The translations under genes were made by a program, and so were the position numbers. The notes under the pieces were generated by a model. It saw only the letters and a program-made list of their open reading frames with translations, was not told the DNA's origin and did not search any database. DNA of 64,000 nt from Mesorhizobium jarvisii (GTDB lineage Bacteria; Pseudomonadota; Alphaproteobacteria; Rhizobiales; Rhizobiaceae): positions 1-64,000 of the forward strand of contig NZ_QZXA01000001.1 in assembly GCF_003601985.1 (NCBI RefSeq). The letters run 5' to 3'. This document shows, in pieces, positions 34,217 to 42,095 of this stretch; the stretch's first letter is position 1, and each line of letters starts with the position of its first letter.

Positions 34217-35095
34217 TCAGCCGGCCGACGCCGAATGCGCCCAATCCCAATAGAGCTCGCGCGCCTTCTTGGCCACAGGGCCGGGTTGCAGATCGCGATC
34301 CTCGATGCGCGTGATCGGCACCACCTTGGAGTGGTTGCCGGTCGAGAAGATTTCGTCCGCTTCGAGGAAATCGCGCACCGACAGCGTCTTTTCCGTCGTC
34401 TTGAATCCGTACTCGCCCAGCAGCGTCATCGTGCGCGAGCGTGTGATGCCGGACAGGAAGGTGCCGTTCGGCGCCGGCGTCAGCACGTGGCCATCCTTGA
34501 CCAGGAAGATGTTGGAGCTTCCGGTCTCTGCGACGTTGCCCAGCATGTCCAACACCAAAGCATTATCGAAGCCGCGCATCTTGGCTTCGAGGATGGCGCG
34601 GCCATTGTTGGGATAGAGGCACCCGGCCTTGGCGTTGGTCGGCATGGTTTCGATCGTCGGGCGCCGGAACGGCGATACCGTCACCGAAAACCCGGTCGGC
34701 GAGATCATCGGCGATTCATAAAGGCAGAGGCAAAAACGGGTCGAAGCAGGATCGGCCGGCACGCCCATGTAGCCGCCATGCTCGGCCCAGTACATCGGCC
34801 TGATATAGACCGCCGTCTTGCCGTCGAATTTCTTCAATCCGTCCCAGGTCAGCCCGACGATCTGTTCGGGCGACATGTTCGGCTTGAGGCCGAGCGCGAT
34901 CGCCGAGGCGTTCACCCGCCTGGCGTGCAGGTCGAGGTCGGGCGCCACGCCCTCGAACCAGCGCGCCCCGTCGAACACGCTGGTGCCGAGCCACATGGCG
35001 TGGCTGCGCGGGCCCAGAATGGCGATATTGCCCTCGTACCAGTCGCCGTCGACGAAAGTCCATGTCGCGGATTGCGCCGCTGCCGCCAGTGTCAT
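34217..35095 (-). CDS. ilvE: branched-chain amino acid aminotransferase
   Basis: A 292-residue fold-type IV PLP aminotransferase that interconverts leucine, isoleucine and valine with their 2-oxo acids. Marks are the PLP-lysine region TNAKAGCLYPNNGRAI near residue 155, ETGSSNIFLVKDG near 192 and the phosphate-binding FLSGITRSRT near 217. The length fits the IlvE/DAAT group. D-amino acid transaminase or aminodeoxychorismate lyase cannot be fully excluded. It is divergent from the haloacid dehalogenase gene. Confidence 0.87.
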   Translation of the reverse strand: MTLAAAAQSATWTFVDGDWYEGNIAILGPRSHAMWLGTSVFDGARWFEGVAPDLDLHARRVNASAIALGLKPNMSPEQIVGLTWDGLKKFDGKTAVYIRPMYWAEHGGYMGVPADPASTRFCLCLYESPMISPTGFSVTVSPFRRPTIETMPTNAKAGCLYPNNGRAILEAKMRGFDNALVLDMLGNVAETGSSNIFLVKDGHVLTPAPNGTFLSGITRSRTMTLLGEYGFKTTEKTLSVRDFLEADEIFSTGNHSKVVPITRIEDRDLQPGPVAKKARELYWDWAHSASAG

Positions 35096-35249
35096 CGCGT
35101 TATCCCATTCCGATCAATCTTGTGTGACAACATTGGATGATGCTTTGGCCGCTGCCGTCAACGGGCATCGGGGAGTTTTGTTGAGGCCAGCGGGGCCGCG
35201 ATGCAATCAAGGCTTGCACCTTGCCCCGCCTCGCCTCAAAACTGTCGCC

Positions 35250-35909
35250 ATGCAATACGCCGCCTATGTTTTCGACGCCTACGGCACATTGTTCGACGTG
35301 CACGCCGCCGTGCGCCGGCATGCCGACCGGATCGGCCCGGACGGCCAGTTGCTGTCCGAAATCTGGCGCGCCAAGCAGCTCGAATATTCCTGGGTGCGCT
35401 CGCTGATGGGCGCCTATGCCGATTTCTGGCAACTGACCGAACAGGCGCTCGACTTCGCCTTGCGCAAGGTCCCCTCCGCCGATCCCGGCCTCAGGACAAA
35501 ACTGCTGGAAGCCTACTGGCGGCTGGACTGCTACCCGGAGGTACCGGCCGTGCTGAAGGCGCTCAAGGCCTCTGGAGCCAGGCTGGCGATCCTCTCCAAC
35601 GGCTCGCCCGAAATGCTGGAAGCGGCGGTCAAATCGGCCGCGCTCGACCATGTTCTGGACGACATCTATTCGGTCGATACGGTGCGGCGCTTCAAGACCG
35701 ATCCGGCGGTCTACGACATGGTCGCCACCGGCTGGCGCCTCTATCCCGGCGCGGTGTCCTTCCAGTCCTCCAATCGCTGGGACATAGCCGGCGCCACCAA
35801 ATTCGGCTTTCGCACCGTGTGGATCAACCGCTCCAACCAGCCCGAGGAATACCGGGACTTTCCGCCGGCCTTGATCCTGCCGACCCTCGAAGCGCTGGTC
35901 ACCGCCTGA
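35250..35909 (+). CDS. haloacid dehalogenase, type II
   Basis: A 219-residue HAD-family L-2-haloacid dehalogenase. The catalytic set is visible: nucleophile Asp in VFDAYGTLFD (near residue 9), Ser/Asn in LSNGSPEML (near 117), Lys in RRFKTDPAVY (near 151) and Ser-x-Asn/Asp in QSSNRWDIAG (near 174-180). The last is specific to true haloacid dehalogenases rather than general phosphatases. The product would be a 2-hydroxy acid. It stands alone, divergent from ilvE. Confidence 0.88.
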   Translation: MQYAAYVFDAYGTLFDVHAAVRRHADRIGPDGQLLSEIWRAKQLEYSWVRSLMGAYADFWQLTEQALDFALRKVPSADPGLRTKLLEAYWRLDCYPEVPAVLKALKASGARLAILSNGSPEMLEAAVKSAALDHVLDDIYSVDTVRRFKTDPAVYDMVATGWRLYPGAVSFQSSNRWDIAGATKFGFRTVWINRSNQPEEYRDFPPALILPTLEALVTA

Positions 35910-36083
35910 GCTGTCCAGCTGTGACCCTGGCGCAACAGTGGCGGCGCAGTCACAGCTTCGCCTTTGTTTGTCCACGTTCGGGCCAGAATCGGAACCGCCT
36001 ATCGCCTCAGGTGTTGTCAGGCACCCGCATAGCGGCAAGCGTATTCACGCTTTGTTGCAATTTGAGTCCTAAAGAAGGCAGCC

Positions 36084-36914
36084 ATGTCCATAGCCGAAAT
36101 CGAATCCTATCGCCTGAGCCGTCGCGGCTTCCTCAACGCCGCAGCATTGGGCGCCGCATCGATCGCGGTTTCCGCATGCGCCACCACCGGGCCAGGACCG
36201 GTCGAGCCTCCGCAGCCAACCTATGTCGAGCCGCCGCTCGCCGACTATGCGTCGATGTACGCGGCTGTCAGCGATGGCGGCTTCGACCTGCCGGCCATCC
36301 CCTTCGACAGGATCGATCCACAGTTCCTACGCCAGATCGTTCCCGATCCGACCGGGCAGAAGCCCGGAACGATCGTCGTCGATACGACAGGCCATTTCCT
36401 CTATCTGGTTCGTCCGGGTGGCCAGGCCATCCGCTATGGCGTCGGCCTCGGCCGCGCCGGCTTCGAATGGTCAGGCGACGCCGTCGTCCAGTGGAAGCAG
36501 AAGTGGCCGAAATGGACGCCGCCGGATGAGATGATCGCCCGCCAGCCGGAATTGAAGCCATACAGCGCCGACAATGGCGGCATGCCCGGCGGGCTGAAGA
36601 ACCCGCTCGGTGCCCGCGCGCTCTATCTCTTCCAGGGCAATGTGGACACGCTCTATCGCCTGCACGGCTCGCCGGAATGGAAGTCGATCGGCAAATCGGT
36701 GTCGTCGGGCTGCGTGCGCCTGATGAACCAGGACATCATCGACCTCTACGACCGCGTGCCGTCGAAAACCCCTGTCATCGTGACCAGCGACGCCAGCCAG
36801 CCGATGGCGGCGGCAGCGACGGCCAACCACAAGGCCATCCCGATCGACGCCGGCGTGCCGGACGGATCGGTGCTGCTCGGCCCAGTCAAGGCAGTGACGA
36901 ACGCGATCTTCTGA
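36084..36914 (+). CDS. L,D-transpeptidase, YkuD/ErfK type, lipoprotein
   Basis: A 276-residue periplasmic L,D-transpeptidase. The N-terminus has a twin-arginine-like SRRGFLNAAALGAAS and a lipobox ending in SAC (Cys near residue 32), so it is probably a lipoprotein. The catalytic motif is HGSPEW, then SSGCVRLMNQD (Cys near residue 210). Such enzymes form 3-3 cross-links in murein or attach envelope proteins. It is followed by a strong convergent terminator. Confidence 0.92.
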   Translation: MSIAEIESYRLSRRGFLNAAALGAASIAVSACATTGPGPVEPPQPTYVEPPLADYASMYAAVSDGGFDLPAIPFDRIDPQFLRQIVPDPTGQKPGTIVVDTTGHFLYLVRPGGQAIRYGVGLGRAGFEWSGDAVVQWKQKWPKWTPPDEMIARQPELKPYSADNGGMPGGLKNPLGARALYLFQGNVDTLYRLHGSPEWKSIGKSVSSGCVRLMNQDIIDLYDRVPSKTPVIVTSDASQPMAAAATANHKAIPIDAGVPDGSVLLGPVKAVTNAIF

Positions 36915-36922
36915 GTCTGTCG

Positions 36923-36950
36923 AAGGAGCGGCGGACAGTCGCCGCTCCTT
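36923..36950. terminator. convergent terminator
   Basis: Perfect 11-bp arms AAGGAGCGGCG and CGCCGCTCCTT with a 6-base loop lie between the rightward L,D-transpeptidase gene and the leftward PanB-like gene. Being symmetrical, it can stop transcripts from both sides. Confidence 0.65.
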
Positions 36951-36999
36951 CCATGCATGTCGGTGCCGCAGCCTAAAACGATTTCAAGGGCGGTATCCG

Positions 37000-37812
37000 T
37001 CAGAGGCCAAGCGGGGCCCTGAAGGCCGCGAGTTCTTCGTCGGCGATCGAGACGACGTGCTGCGGCTCGGGATAAGTGCCGGTCTTCACATCGGAGATGA
37101 ACTCGCGATAGGCGGCGATGCGCTCGCGCTGCAGTCGCTCATACTCGGCGGCGAAGTTGCGGTAGGTCTTGGCGTGGCGTGGCCTGTGGCCTGAGGTGTG
37201 GCCGAGTACGTCCTCGCTGAACAAATACTGCGCATCGGCATGCGGTCCGGCGCCCATGCCAAGCATGATCATCGGCGTGCTTCTGGTGATCAGTTCGGCA
37301 ATCCGGTCCGGCACCACTTCCAGCTCGGCGCCGAAGCAGCCGATGGTTTCAAGGCGCTTGACGTGATCCCACACCGCACGCGCGCTCTCGGCCGTCCTGC
37401 CGACGGCCTTGAAACCGCCGGTCCAGGTGCATTGCGAAGGGATCAGGCCGACATGGGCGACGACCGGCACGGCGTTGTCGCACAGCGTCTTCTGGATATC
37501 GAGCGAGGCGGCGCAGTAGAAGCAGTCGCCGCCGATGCGCATGAAATGGTAGGCGGTTTTCAGATAGTCCTCCGCCGTAACCAGATTGCCGGCTGGGCCG
37601 TAGGGAAGCCCGACCTGCACGAAGCAGCGGCCGGCCACCTCGCGCATCTCGGGCGAGAAGAAGCGGCCCTCGATCGAAAGCATGTCGACGCCGGCCGCGT
37701 CGGCCGCCGCCGCCTCGTCGAGCGAGGTGACGTAGAGCATGGAAATCTTCTGCCCGCGGCCCTTCATGGCGCGGATGTCGGCGACGGTGGGCCGGGTATT
37801 TTTGCTGACCAT
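37000..37812 (-). CDS. diverged PanB-like (ketopantoate hydroxymethyltransferase family) protein
   Basis: A 270-residue TIM-barrel protein of the PanB family. PanB moves a hydroxymethyl group from methylene-THF to 2-oxoisovalerate. The C-terminal half is clearly PanB-like: CFGAELEVVPDRIAE with the catalytic Glu near residue 177, and MIMLGMGAGPHADAQ near 197. The two aspartates that bind magnesium in classical PanB (VGDS and AD-x-PF contexts) appear replaced (MLSIEGR near residue 46, QVGLPYG near 70). As the last gene of the 37-43 kb island it is likely a catabolic paralogue, not the pantothenate enzyme. Confidence 0.8.
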   Translation of the reverse strand: MVSKNTRPTVADIRAMKGRGQKISMLYVTSLDEAAAADAAGVDMLSIEGRFFSPEMREVAGRCFVQVGLPYGPAGNLVTAEDYLKTAYHFMRIGGDCFYCAASLDIQKTLCDNAVPVVAHVGLIPSQCTWTGGFKAVGRTAESARAVWDHVKRLETIGCFGAELEVVPDRIAELITRSTPMIMLGMGAGPHADAQYLFSEDVLGHTSGHRPRHAKTYRNFAAEYERLQRERIAAYREFISDVKTGTYPEPQHVVSIADEELAAFRAPLGL

Positions 37813-37821
37813 TTTGTTCCC

Positions 37822-38604
37822 TCAGATGGTGAAAGCTTCGCGGAAGGCTTGCAGGGCGGCCTCAGGATCGCCTGAGGCGAACGCCTCCATGCCCACCGGC
37901 CCGCGGTAGCCCATGTCCTTCAGCGCATGGGCGATACCCCGGTAATTGATCTCGCCGCTGCCGGGCTCCATGCGTCCGGGGACGTCGGCCACCTGGACCT
38001 CGCCGATCCAGGGCAGGCAGGCGCGGCACAGCTCGATCAAATTCCCTTCGCCAATCTGCGCATGGTAGAGGTCGAGGTTGAGACGCAGACCGGGCCGGTT
38101 GACATCAGACACTAGCGCTAACGTGTCTTCCGCTCGTCCAAACGGCACGCCGGGATGGTCGACCGGCAGGTTCAAATTCTCCAGCGTGAAGGTCACGCCT
38201 TCCGCCTCGGCGAGGTCGGCGATGCGGTTCAGCGTGTCGCGCGCCTTGAGCCACATGGCACCGGTGACAGCCTCGCAAGGAGTGACCGGCAGGCCGCCTT
38301 CGCCGAGCCCCGTGCCGTGCAGATTGAGCCGCGCGACGCCGAGACGCTTGCCGACCGCCACCGTCTCCTTCGCCGTCTTCAACAGTTCGGCAGCGCCCTC
38401 GTCATCGGAAAGCCTGCCGCTGAGGTAGCCGTTCATGATCGAGAAGGTCGCGCCGGATCTTTCCAGCATCGCTAGGTCATGGTCCGGCCAGTTCCAGAGG
38501 CCGACCTGGAAGCCCAACTCGGTGAGGCGCTCGACGCGCCATTCCATCGGCCGGTCGCGCCACAGCATCTCGACACAGGCCGCAAGGGTGAAGGTATCGG
38601 ACAT
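37822..38604 (-). CDS. TIM-barrel sugar isomerase/epimerase, hydroxypyruvate isomerase-like
   Basis: A 260-residue AP-endonuclease-2-type TIM barrel of the Hyi/OtnI group, which interconverts aldo- and keto- forms of short sugar acids. Likely metal ligands are Glu in TLENLNLPVDHPG (near residue 142), Asp and His in LNLDLYHAQIGEG (near 176), and Glu in GMEAFASGDP (near 243). ATG 38604 fits the family start (FTLAACVEMLWRD). It lies 1 base after the ferredoxin gene and 9 bases before the PanB-like gene, a tightly packed group. Confidence 0.85.
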   Translation of the reverse strand: MSDTFTLAACVEMLWRDRPMEWRVERLTELGFQVGLWNWPDHDLAMLERSGATFSIMNGYLSGRLSDDEGAAELLKTAKETVAVGKRLGVARLNLHGTGLGEGGLPVTPCEAVTGAMWLKARDTLNRIADLAEAEGVTFTLENLNLPVDHPGVPFGRAEDTLALVSDVNRPGLRLNLDLYHAQIGEGNLIELCRACLPWIGEVQVADVPGRMEPGSGEINYRGIAHALKDMGYRGPVGMEAFASGDPEAALQAFREAFTI

Positions 38605-38605
38605 G

Positions 38606-38917
38606 TCAGACCTCGATGTACACGCGGCCATCCTCGACCTTCGTGTTGTAGGTTTTCAGGTTCACGCAGACCGGTGCGCGCAGCGCTTCGCCGGTCCGGT
38701 AATCGAACACGCCGCTGTGCTTCGGGCATTCGATCCTGTGTTCCATAACCAGCCCATCGCTCAGATGCACCTTTTCATGCGTGCACAGCCCGTCGGTGCA
38801 AAAGAATGCATCGTCGGGGCTGTGGTAGATGGCGAATGTCCGGCCCTCGTGATCAAAGCGGATGACGTCCTCTTCGTCGATGTCATCGGTCGCGCACGCA
38901 TCAATCCATTTTGCCAT
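38606..38917 (-). CDS. MocE-type Rieske [2Fe-2S] ferredoxin
   Basis: A 103-residue single-domain Rieske ferredoxin with ligands CTH (near residue 45) and CPKH (near 63) and the usual loop between. It is closest to the MocE subfamily, named from the rhizopine catabolism cluster of Sinorhizobium. Such proteins feed electrons to an oxygenase. The likely partner is the di-iron sterol-desaturase-like protein at 42096-43103 in the same island. No ferredoxin reductase gene is seen nearby. Confidence 0.88.
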   Translation of the reverse strand: MAKWIDACATDDIDEEDVIRFDHEGRTFAIYHSPDDAFFCTDGLCTHEKVHLSDGLVMEHRIECPKHSGVFDYRTGEALRAPVCVNLKTYNTKVEDGRVYIEV

Positions 38918-38949
38918 TGTCACTTTGCCGTCTGTTCTTTGGTTGGTCG

Positions 38950-38980
38950 AAAAGGCGGCCGGCGGGATCCCGCCGGCCGC
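38950..38980 (-). terminator. perfect 26-base palindrome with T-tract
   Basis: Arms GCGGCCGGCGGGA (38955-38967) and its exact complement (38968-38980) form a very stable stem. On the minus strand it is followed by CTTTTCG. It sits between the ABC ATPase gene and the ferredoxin gene and may partly end transcription, so the last three enzyme genes could be expressed less or from their own promoter. Confidence 0.6.
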
Positions 38981-39022
38981 ACCGGAAGATGCCGGGGAGG
39001 AGGAGATGGGCACCTTCGCTGA

Positions 39023-39847
39023 TCATACATGGCTCGCACCGCGCGGCGCATGCCCGTCATCAGCCGCCGAGAAGCTCTCGATCTCGGCTTCGAGCTCGGC
39101 CATTTGCTCGCCGCCCGCCATCAGGTCGGTGATCGCCTCGCGGCTTTTCTCGCCCTTACGGAAGTCGGCGGCCTTGGAGCCTCTGATGAGCACGGCGAAG
39201 TGATCGCCGACGGTCAGCGCATGGACGACATTGTGGGTGATGAAGATCACCGCGATGCCCTTGCGGCGCGCCTGGAGCACGATGCGCAGCACATGCGCCG
39301 CCTCCTTGACGCCGAGCGCCGCTGTCGGCTCATCGAGGATCAGCACGCTGGCGCCGAAATGCACGGCGCGTGCGATCGCCAGCGCCTGGCGCTCGCCCCC
39401 GGACAGCCCGCCGACGAGGCGATCGCCGTCGTCGATGCGGGTGATGCCGAGCTGACGCATCTCGGTGACGGCGATCTCGTTGGCCCGCTTGCGGTCGTAG
39501 ATGGTGAGCGGCCCCCAGCGCCGCGTCGGCTCGGCGCCAACGAAGAAGGACCGACCGATGCTCATCAGCGGGAACGTGCCGCCGAACTGGTGGACGGTGG
39601 CGATGCCATGGTCACTGGCATCGCGGGGGGTGTCGAAGGCGACCGATCTGCCGTCCATTTCCATCGTGCCCGATGTCGGGCGGTGGACGCCGGAGAGAAT
39701 CTTGATCAGCGTAGACTTGCCGGCGCCGTTGTCGCCAAGCAGGCAAAGCACCTCGCCTCTGTAGACCTCGAGCGAGATGTCGTGGAGCACGTCGATCGGG
39801 CCGAACGACTTGTTGATTCCAGTCAGCCTGAGCAGAGGCGTGGTCAT
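39023..39847 (-). CDS. sugar ABC ATP-binding protein, single-domain (FrcA-like)
   Basis: A 274-residue ATPase with Walker A GDNGAGKST near residue 41, signature LSGGERQALAIARAVHF and Walker B VLILDEPTAALG. It is a single-domain CUT2-type ATPase like FrcA, not the double RbsA form. The ATG at 39847 overlaps the permease stop (ATGA), which fixes the start. It powers the importer made with the permease at 39844-40914 and the binding protein at 41004-41984. Confidence 0.92.
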   Translation of the reverse strand: MTTPLLRLTGINKSFGPIDVLHDISLEVYRGEVLCLLGDNGAGKSTLIKILSGVHRPTSGTMEMDGRSVAFDTPRDASDHGIATVHQFGGTFPLMSIGRSFFVGAEPTRRWGPLTIYDRKRANEIAVTEMRQLGITRIDDGDRLVGGLSGGERQALAIARAVHFGASVLILDEPTAALGVKEAAHVLRIVLQARRKGIAVIFITHNVVHALTVGDHFAVLIRGSKAADFRKGEKSREAITDLMAGGEQMAELEAEIESFSAADDGHAPRGASHV

Positions 39848-40914
39848 CGGCGTGCACTCAGTTTGGTGCGCGGCGCGTAGGTCAGGGCCATGGTGCGGAA
39901 GGTGTTGTTCATCAGCACGGCCGCCAGCAGCAGGACACCGATGATCAGGCTCGCCCAGTTGGCGTCGAAGCCGGTGTAGAAAATACCCTGGTTGACGATG
40001 GCGAAGGTCAGGGTGCCGAGCACGATGCCGACCACCGAACCGTAGCCACCGGTGAGCAGCACGCCGCCGATGACCACCGCGATGATCGAATTGAAAATGA
40101 AGGACTGCCCCGCGGCCACCTGGGCGCTGTTGTATAGGATGGCCTGCGACATGCCGACGAAGGAGGCGCACAGGCCGCTGCTCATGAACAGCGCTATGGT
40201 CACCCGGTCCGTCGGTATGCCGGCATTGCGAGCGCTGACGGCGTCACCGCCCATGGCCAGGATCCAGTTGCCGAACCGCGAGAAATTCAGGATGAAGCCG
40301 ACGATCAGGATGGCGGCGATCCACCAGAACAGCGTCACCTCGAACTTGCCGCCGAGATAGTCGCCGAACAGGAGTTTGGCGATCGGCCCGCTCTTCAGCG
40401 CGACGCTGGTGCTGCCGGACAGGATGACCGAGAGGCCGAGTGTCAGGCCGGCCAACGCGAACAGCGTGGCCAAGGTGACGACGAAGGACGGCACCTTGGT
40501 GCGAATCACCAGCACGCCGTTGACGAAGCCGACGGCGAGCCCAAGGCCGAGCGCGGCGAGGATGCCAACGATGATCGGCAGGCCGTAATGGCCCGACAGG
40601 ATGGCAATGGTCATCGAACTGGCGGGGACCATCGAACCGACGGAGAGATCGAGATGCCCGGCGATCATCAGCAACCCGATGGGAAGCGCGATGATGCCGA
40701 GTTCCGAGGCGACGTTGAGCCAGCTCGCGGCCCCCCCGGACGACATGAAGTTGGCGCCGCCGAAGATCGAGAAGAAAAACAGAACGGCGATCATGCCGAT
40801 CAGCGAGCCGACTTCGGGCCGGCGTACGAGACTGCCGATCGAGGGCATCGAAGAGCGCTGAGAGAGCGGCGCGGTAGTTGCCGCGGCGAGTTGGTCGTGG
40901 GCTTGGGATGTCAT
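39844..40914 (-). CDS. sugar ABC permease, RbsC/FrcC type
   Basis: A 356-residue inner-membrane permease with a 45-residue polar N-terminus and about nine hydrophobic segments. The family stretch MIAGHLDLSVGSMVPASS lies near residues 83-100 and VIGGVLLTGGYGSVVGIVLG near 285-304. A 10-bp hairpin in the gap before it (40964-40989) separates it from the binding-protein gene. It overlaps the ATPase gene by 4 bases. Confidence 0.92.
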   Translation of the reverse strand: MTSQAHDQLAAATTAPLSQRSSMPSIGSLVRRPEVGSLIGMIAVLFFFSIFGGANFMSSGGAASWLNVASELGIIALPIGLLMIAGHLDLSVGSMVPASSMTIAILSGHYGLPIIVGILAALGLGLAVGFVNGVLVIRTKVPSFVVTLATLFALAGLTLGLSVILSGSTSVALKSGPIAKLLFGDYLGGKFEVTLFWWIAAILIVGFILNFSRFGNWILAMGGDAVSARNAGIPTDRVTIALFMSSGLCASFVGMSQAILYNSAQVAAGQSFIFNSIIAVVIGGVLLTGGYGSVVGIVLGTLTFAIVNQGIFYTGFDANWASLIIGVLLLAAVLMNNTFRTMALTYAPRTKLSARR

Positions 40915-40963
40915 CGAAATGTCCCTGGCTTGAACAATGGAGAGCCTGGCGCGGGGCAGATGA

Positions 40964-40989
40964 TGTCCGGCCCTCGGATGGGCCGGACA
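40964..40989 (-). terminator. stem-loop between binding-protein and permease genes
   Basis: A perfect 10-bp hairpin (arms 40964-40973 and 40980-40989, loop TCGGAT). It lacks a T-run. It is likely an mRNA-stabilising hairpin that raises the level of the binding protein relative to the membrane subunits. Confidence 0.5.
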
Positions 40990-41003
40990 CCAATCCGCGC
41001 AAG

Positions 41004-41984
41004 CTAGCGAGCGCCGGCTGCGGCACCAGCCATTGTCGCGTCGACATTGGCAGCGTCGACGATCCCCGGTCCGGTCAGCACCGGCTTGGTCGGCAGGTCC
41101 AGCCCATAGTTGGCGAAGCCGTTCAGCAGCGAGACCGCGAGATAGCCCTGCAGATAAGGCTGCTGGTCGACCGCGAACATCTGCGTGCCGGCCTTGATGC
41201 GCTGCAGGCCGGTCTCATCCATGTCGAAGGAAGCGAGCTTCACCTTGTCGCCGGCATTGGCCTGGCTGATGGCGTTGGCTGCGCTGTTGGCATCGCCTGC
41301 GCTGATGGTGATGACGCCGTCGATGGTGTTGTCCTTCAGCACGGCCGCCTTGATCGCCTCGGCGACCGCGGTCGGGTTGCCGAAGCTGGACGAGGGCAGC
41401 GGCAATTGGGTCGATTTGCCGCCGCTCTTGGTAATGGCGTCGGCAATGCCCTTGCAGCGGTCTTCGGTGTTGGTGGCACCCGGCAAAGTATTGACGCACA
41501 GCACGTTCTTGGAACCATGGCTGCCGTAGTAGGTGCCGCCGCCTAGACCTGCGGCGTATTCTTCATTGCCGACATAGTTCATGGCGCCGAGCCGCTTGGC
41601 CGCGTCCATGCCACCGGAATTGTAGATGATGAGCGGAACTCCGGCGGCAACGACCTCCTTGAAGGCGTCGTCCATGGCCTCCGGCACCCAGTCGGGGCCG
41701 ACAATGGCGCTCGGCTTCTGGCTGAGCGCGGTGCGGATCAGCTTGGCCGCGTCGGGGCCGAGATTGTCGTAGTTCTGCGGGCCGAGCCAGGTCACCGAGC
41801 CGCCGGTCAGTTCGGCGACCTTGCCGGCGTCGTCGGCGCCCTTCTTGACCTTCGACCAGAACGGATCGTCCGCCTTGCCGCCTATGACGAAGATCTTCGC
41901 CCCGTCTGCCATTGCCGACGTGGCCGATGTTGCCGCCACGCCCGCAAGCATGATCGCCGTCAGCAGTTTCGTGATCGCTTTCAT
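41004..41984 (-). CDS. sugar ABC substrate-binding protein, RbsB/FrcB type
   Basis: A 326-residue periplasmic binding protein with a Sec signal peptide (cleavage after AMA near residue 26) and the two-lobe PBP1 fold (KIFVIGGKADDPFWSKVKKG near the start, LIIYNSGGMDAA near 118, FDMDETGLQRIKAGT near 254). This subgroup binds fructose, inositols or similar polyols. It lies between the oxygenase gene and the permease gene, all read leftwards. Confidence 0.92.
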   Translation of the reverse strand: MKAITKLLTAIMLAGVAATSATSAMADGAKIFVIGGKADDPFWSKVKKGADDAGKVAELTGGSVTWLGPQNYDNLGPDAAKLIRTALSQKPSAIVGPDWVPEAMDDAFKEVVAAGVPLIIYNSGGMDAAKRLGAMNYVGNEEYAAGLGGGTYYGSHGSKNVLCVNTLPGATNTEDRCKGIADAITKSGGKSTQLPLPSSSFGNPTAVAEAIKAAVLKDNTIDGVITISAGDANSAANAISQANAGDKVKLASFDMDETGLQRIKAGTQMFAVDQQPYLQGYLAVSLLNGFANYGLDLPTKPVLTGPGIVDAANVDATMAGAAAGAR

Positions 41985-42095
41985 TTCATTCCTCCCGGTT
42001 GCCGTCGTCAGACGGATTAGAAAAACAGCTGCTTCGTCGCTCCATGCGCGCCTCTCTCCCGATTGCGCGTCACGAATGCTTCGCCTCGGTGTTGC

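Noticed and set aside
37000..37812. Calling the PanB-like gene panB
   Set aside because: The metal-binding aspartates appear replaced and the gene sits in a catabolic island, so a pantothenate role is not supported.
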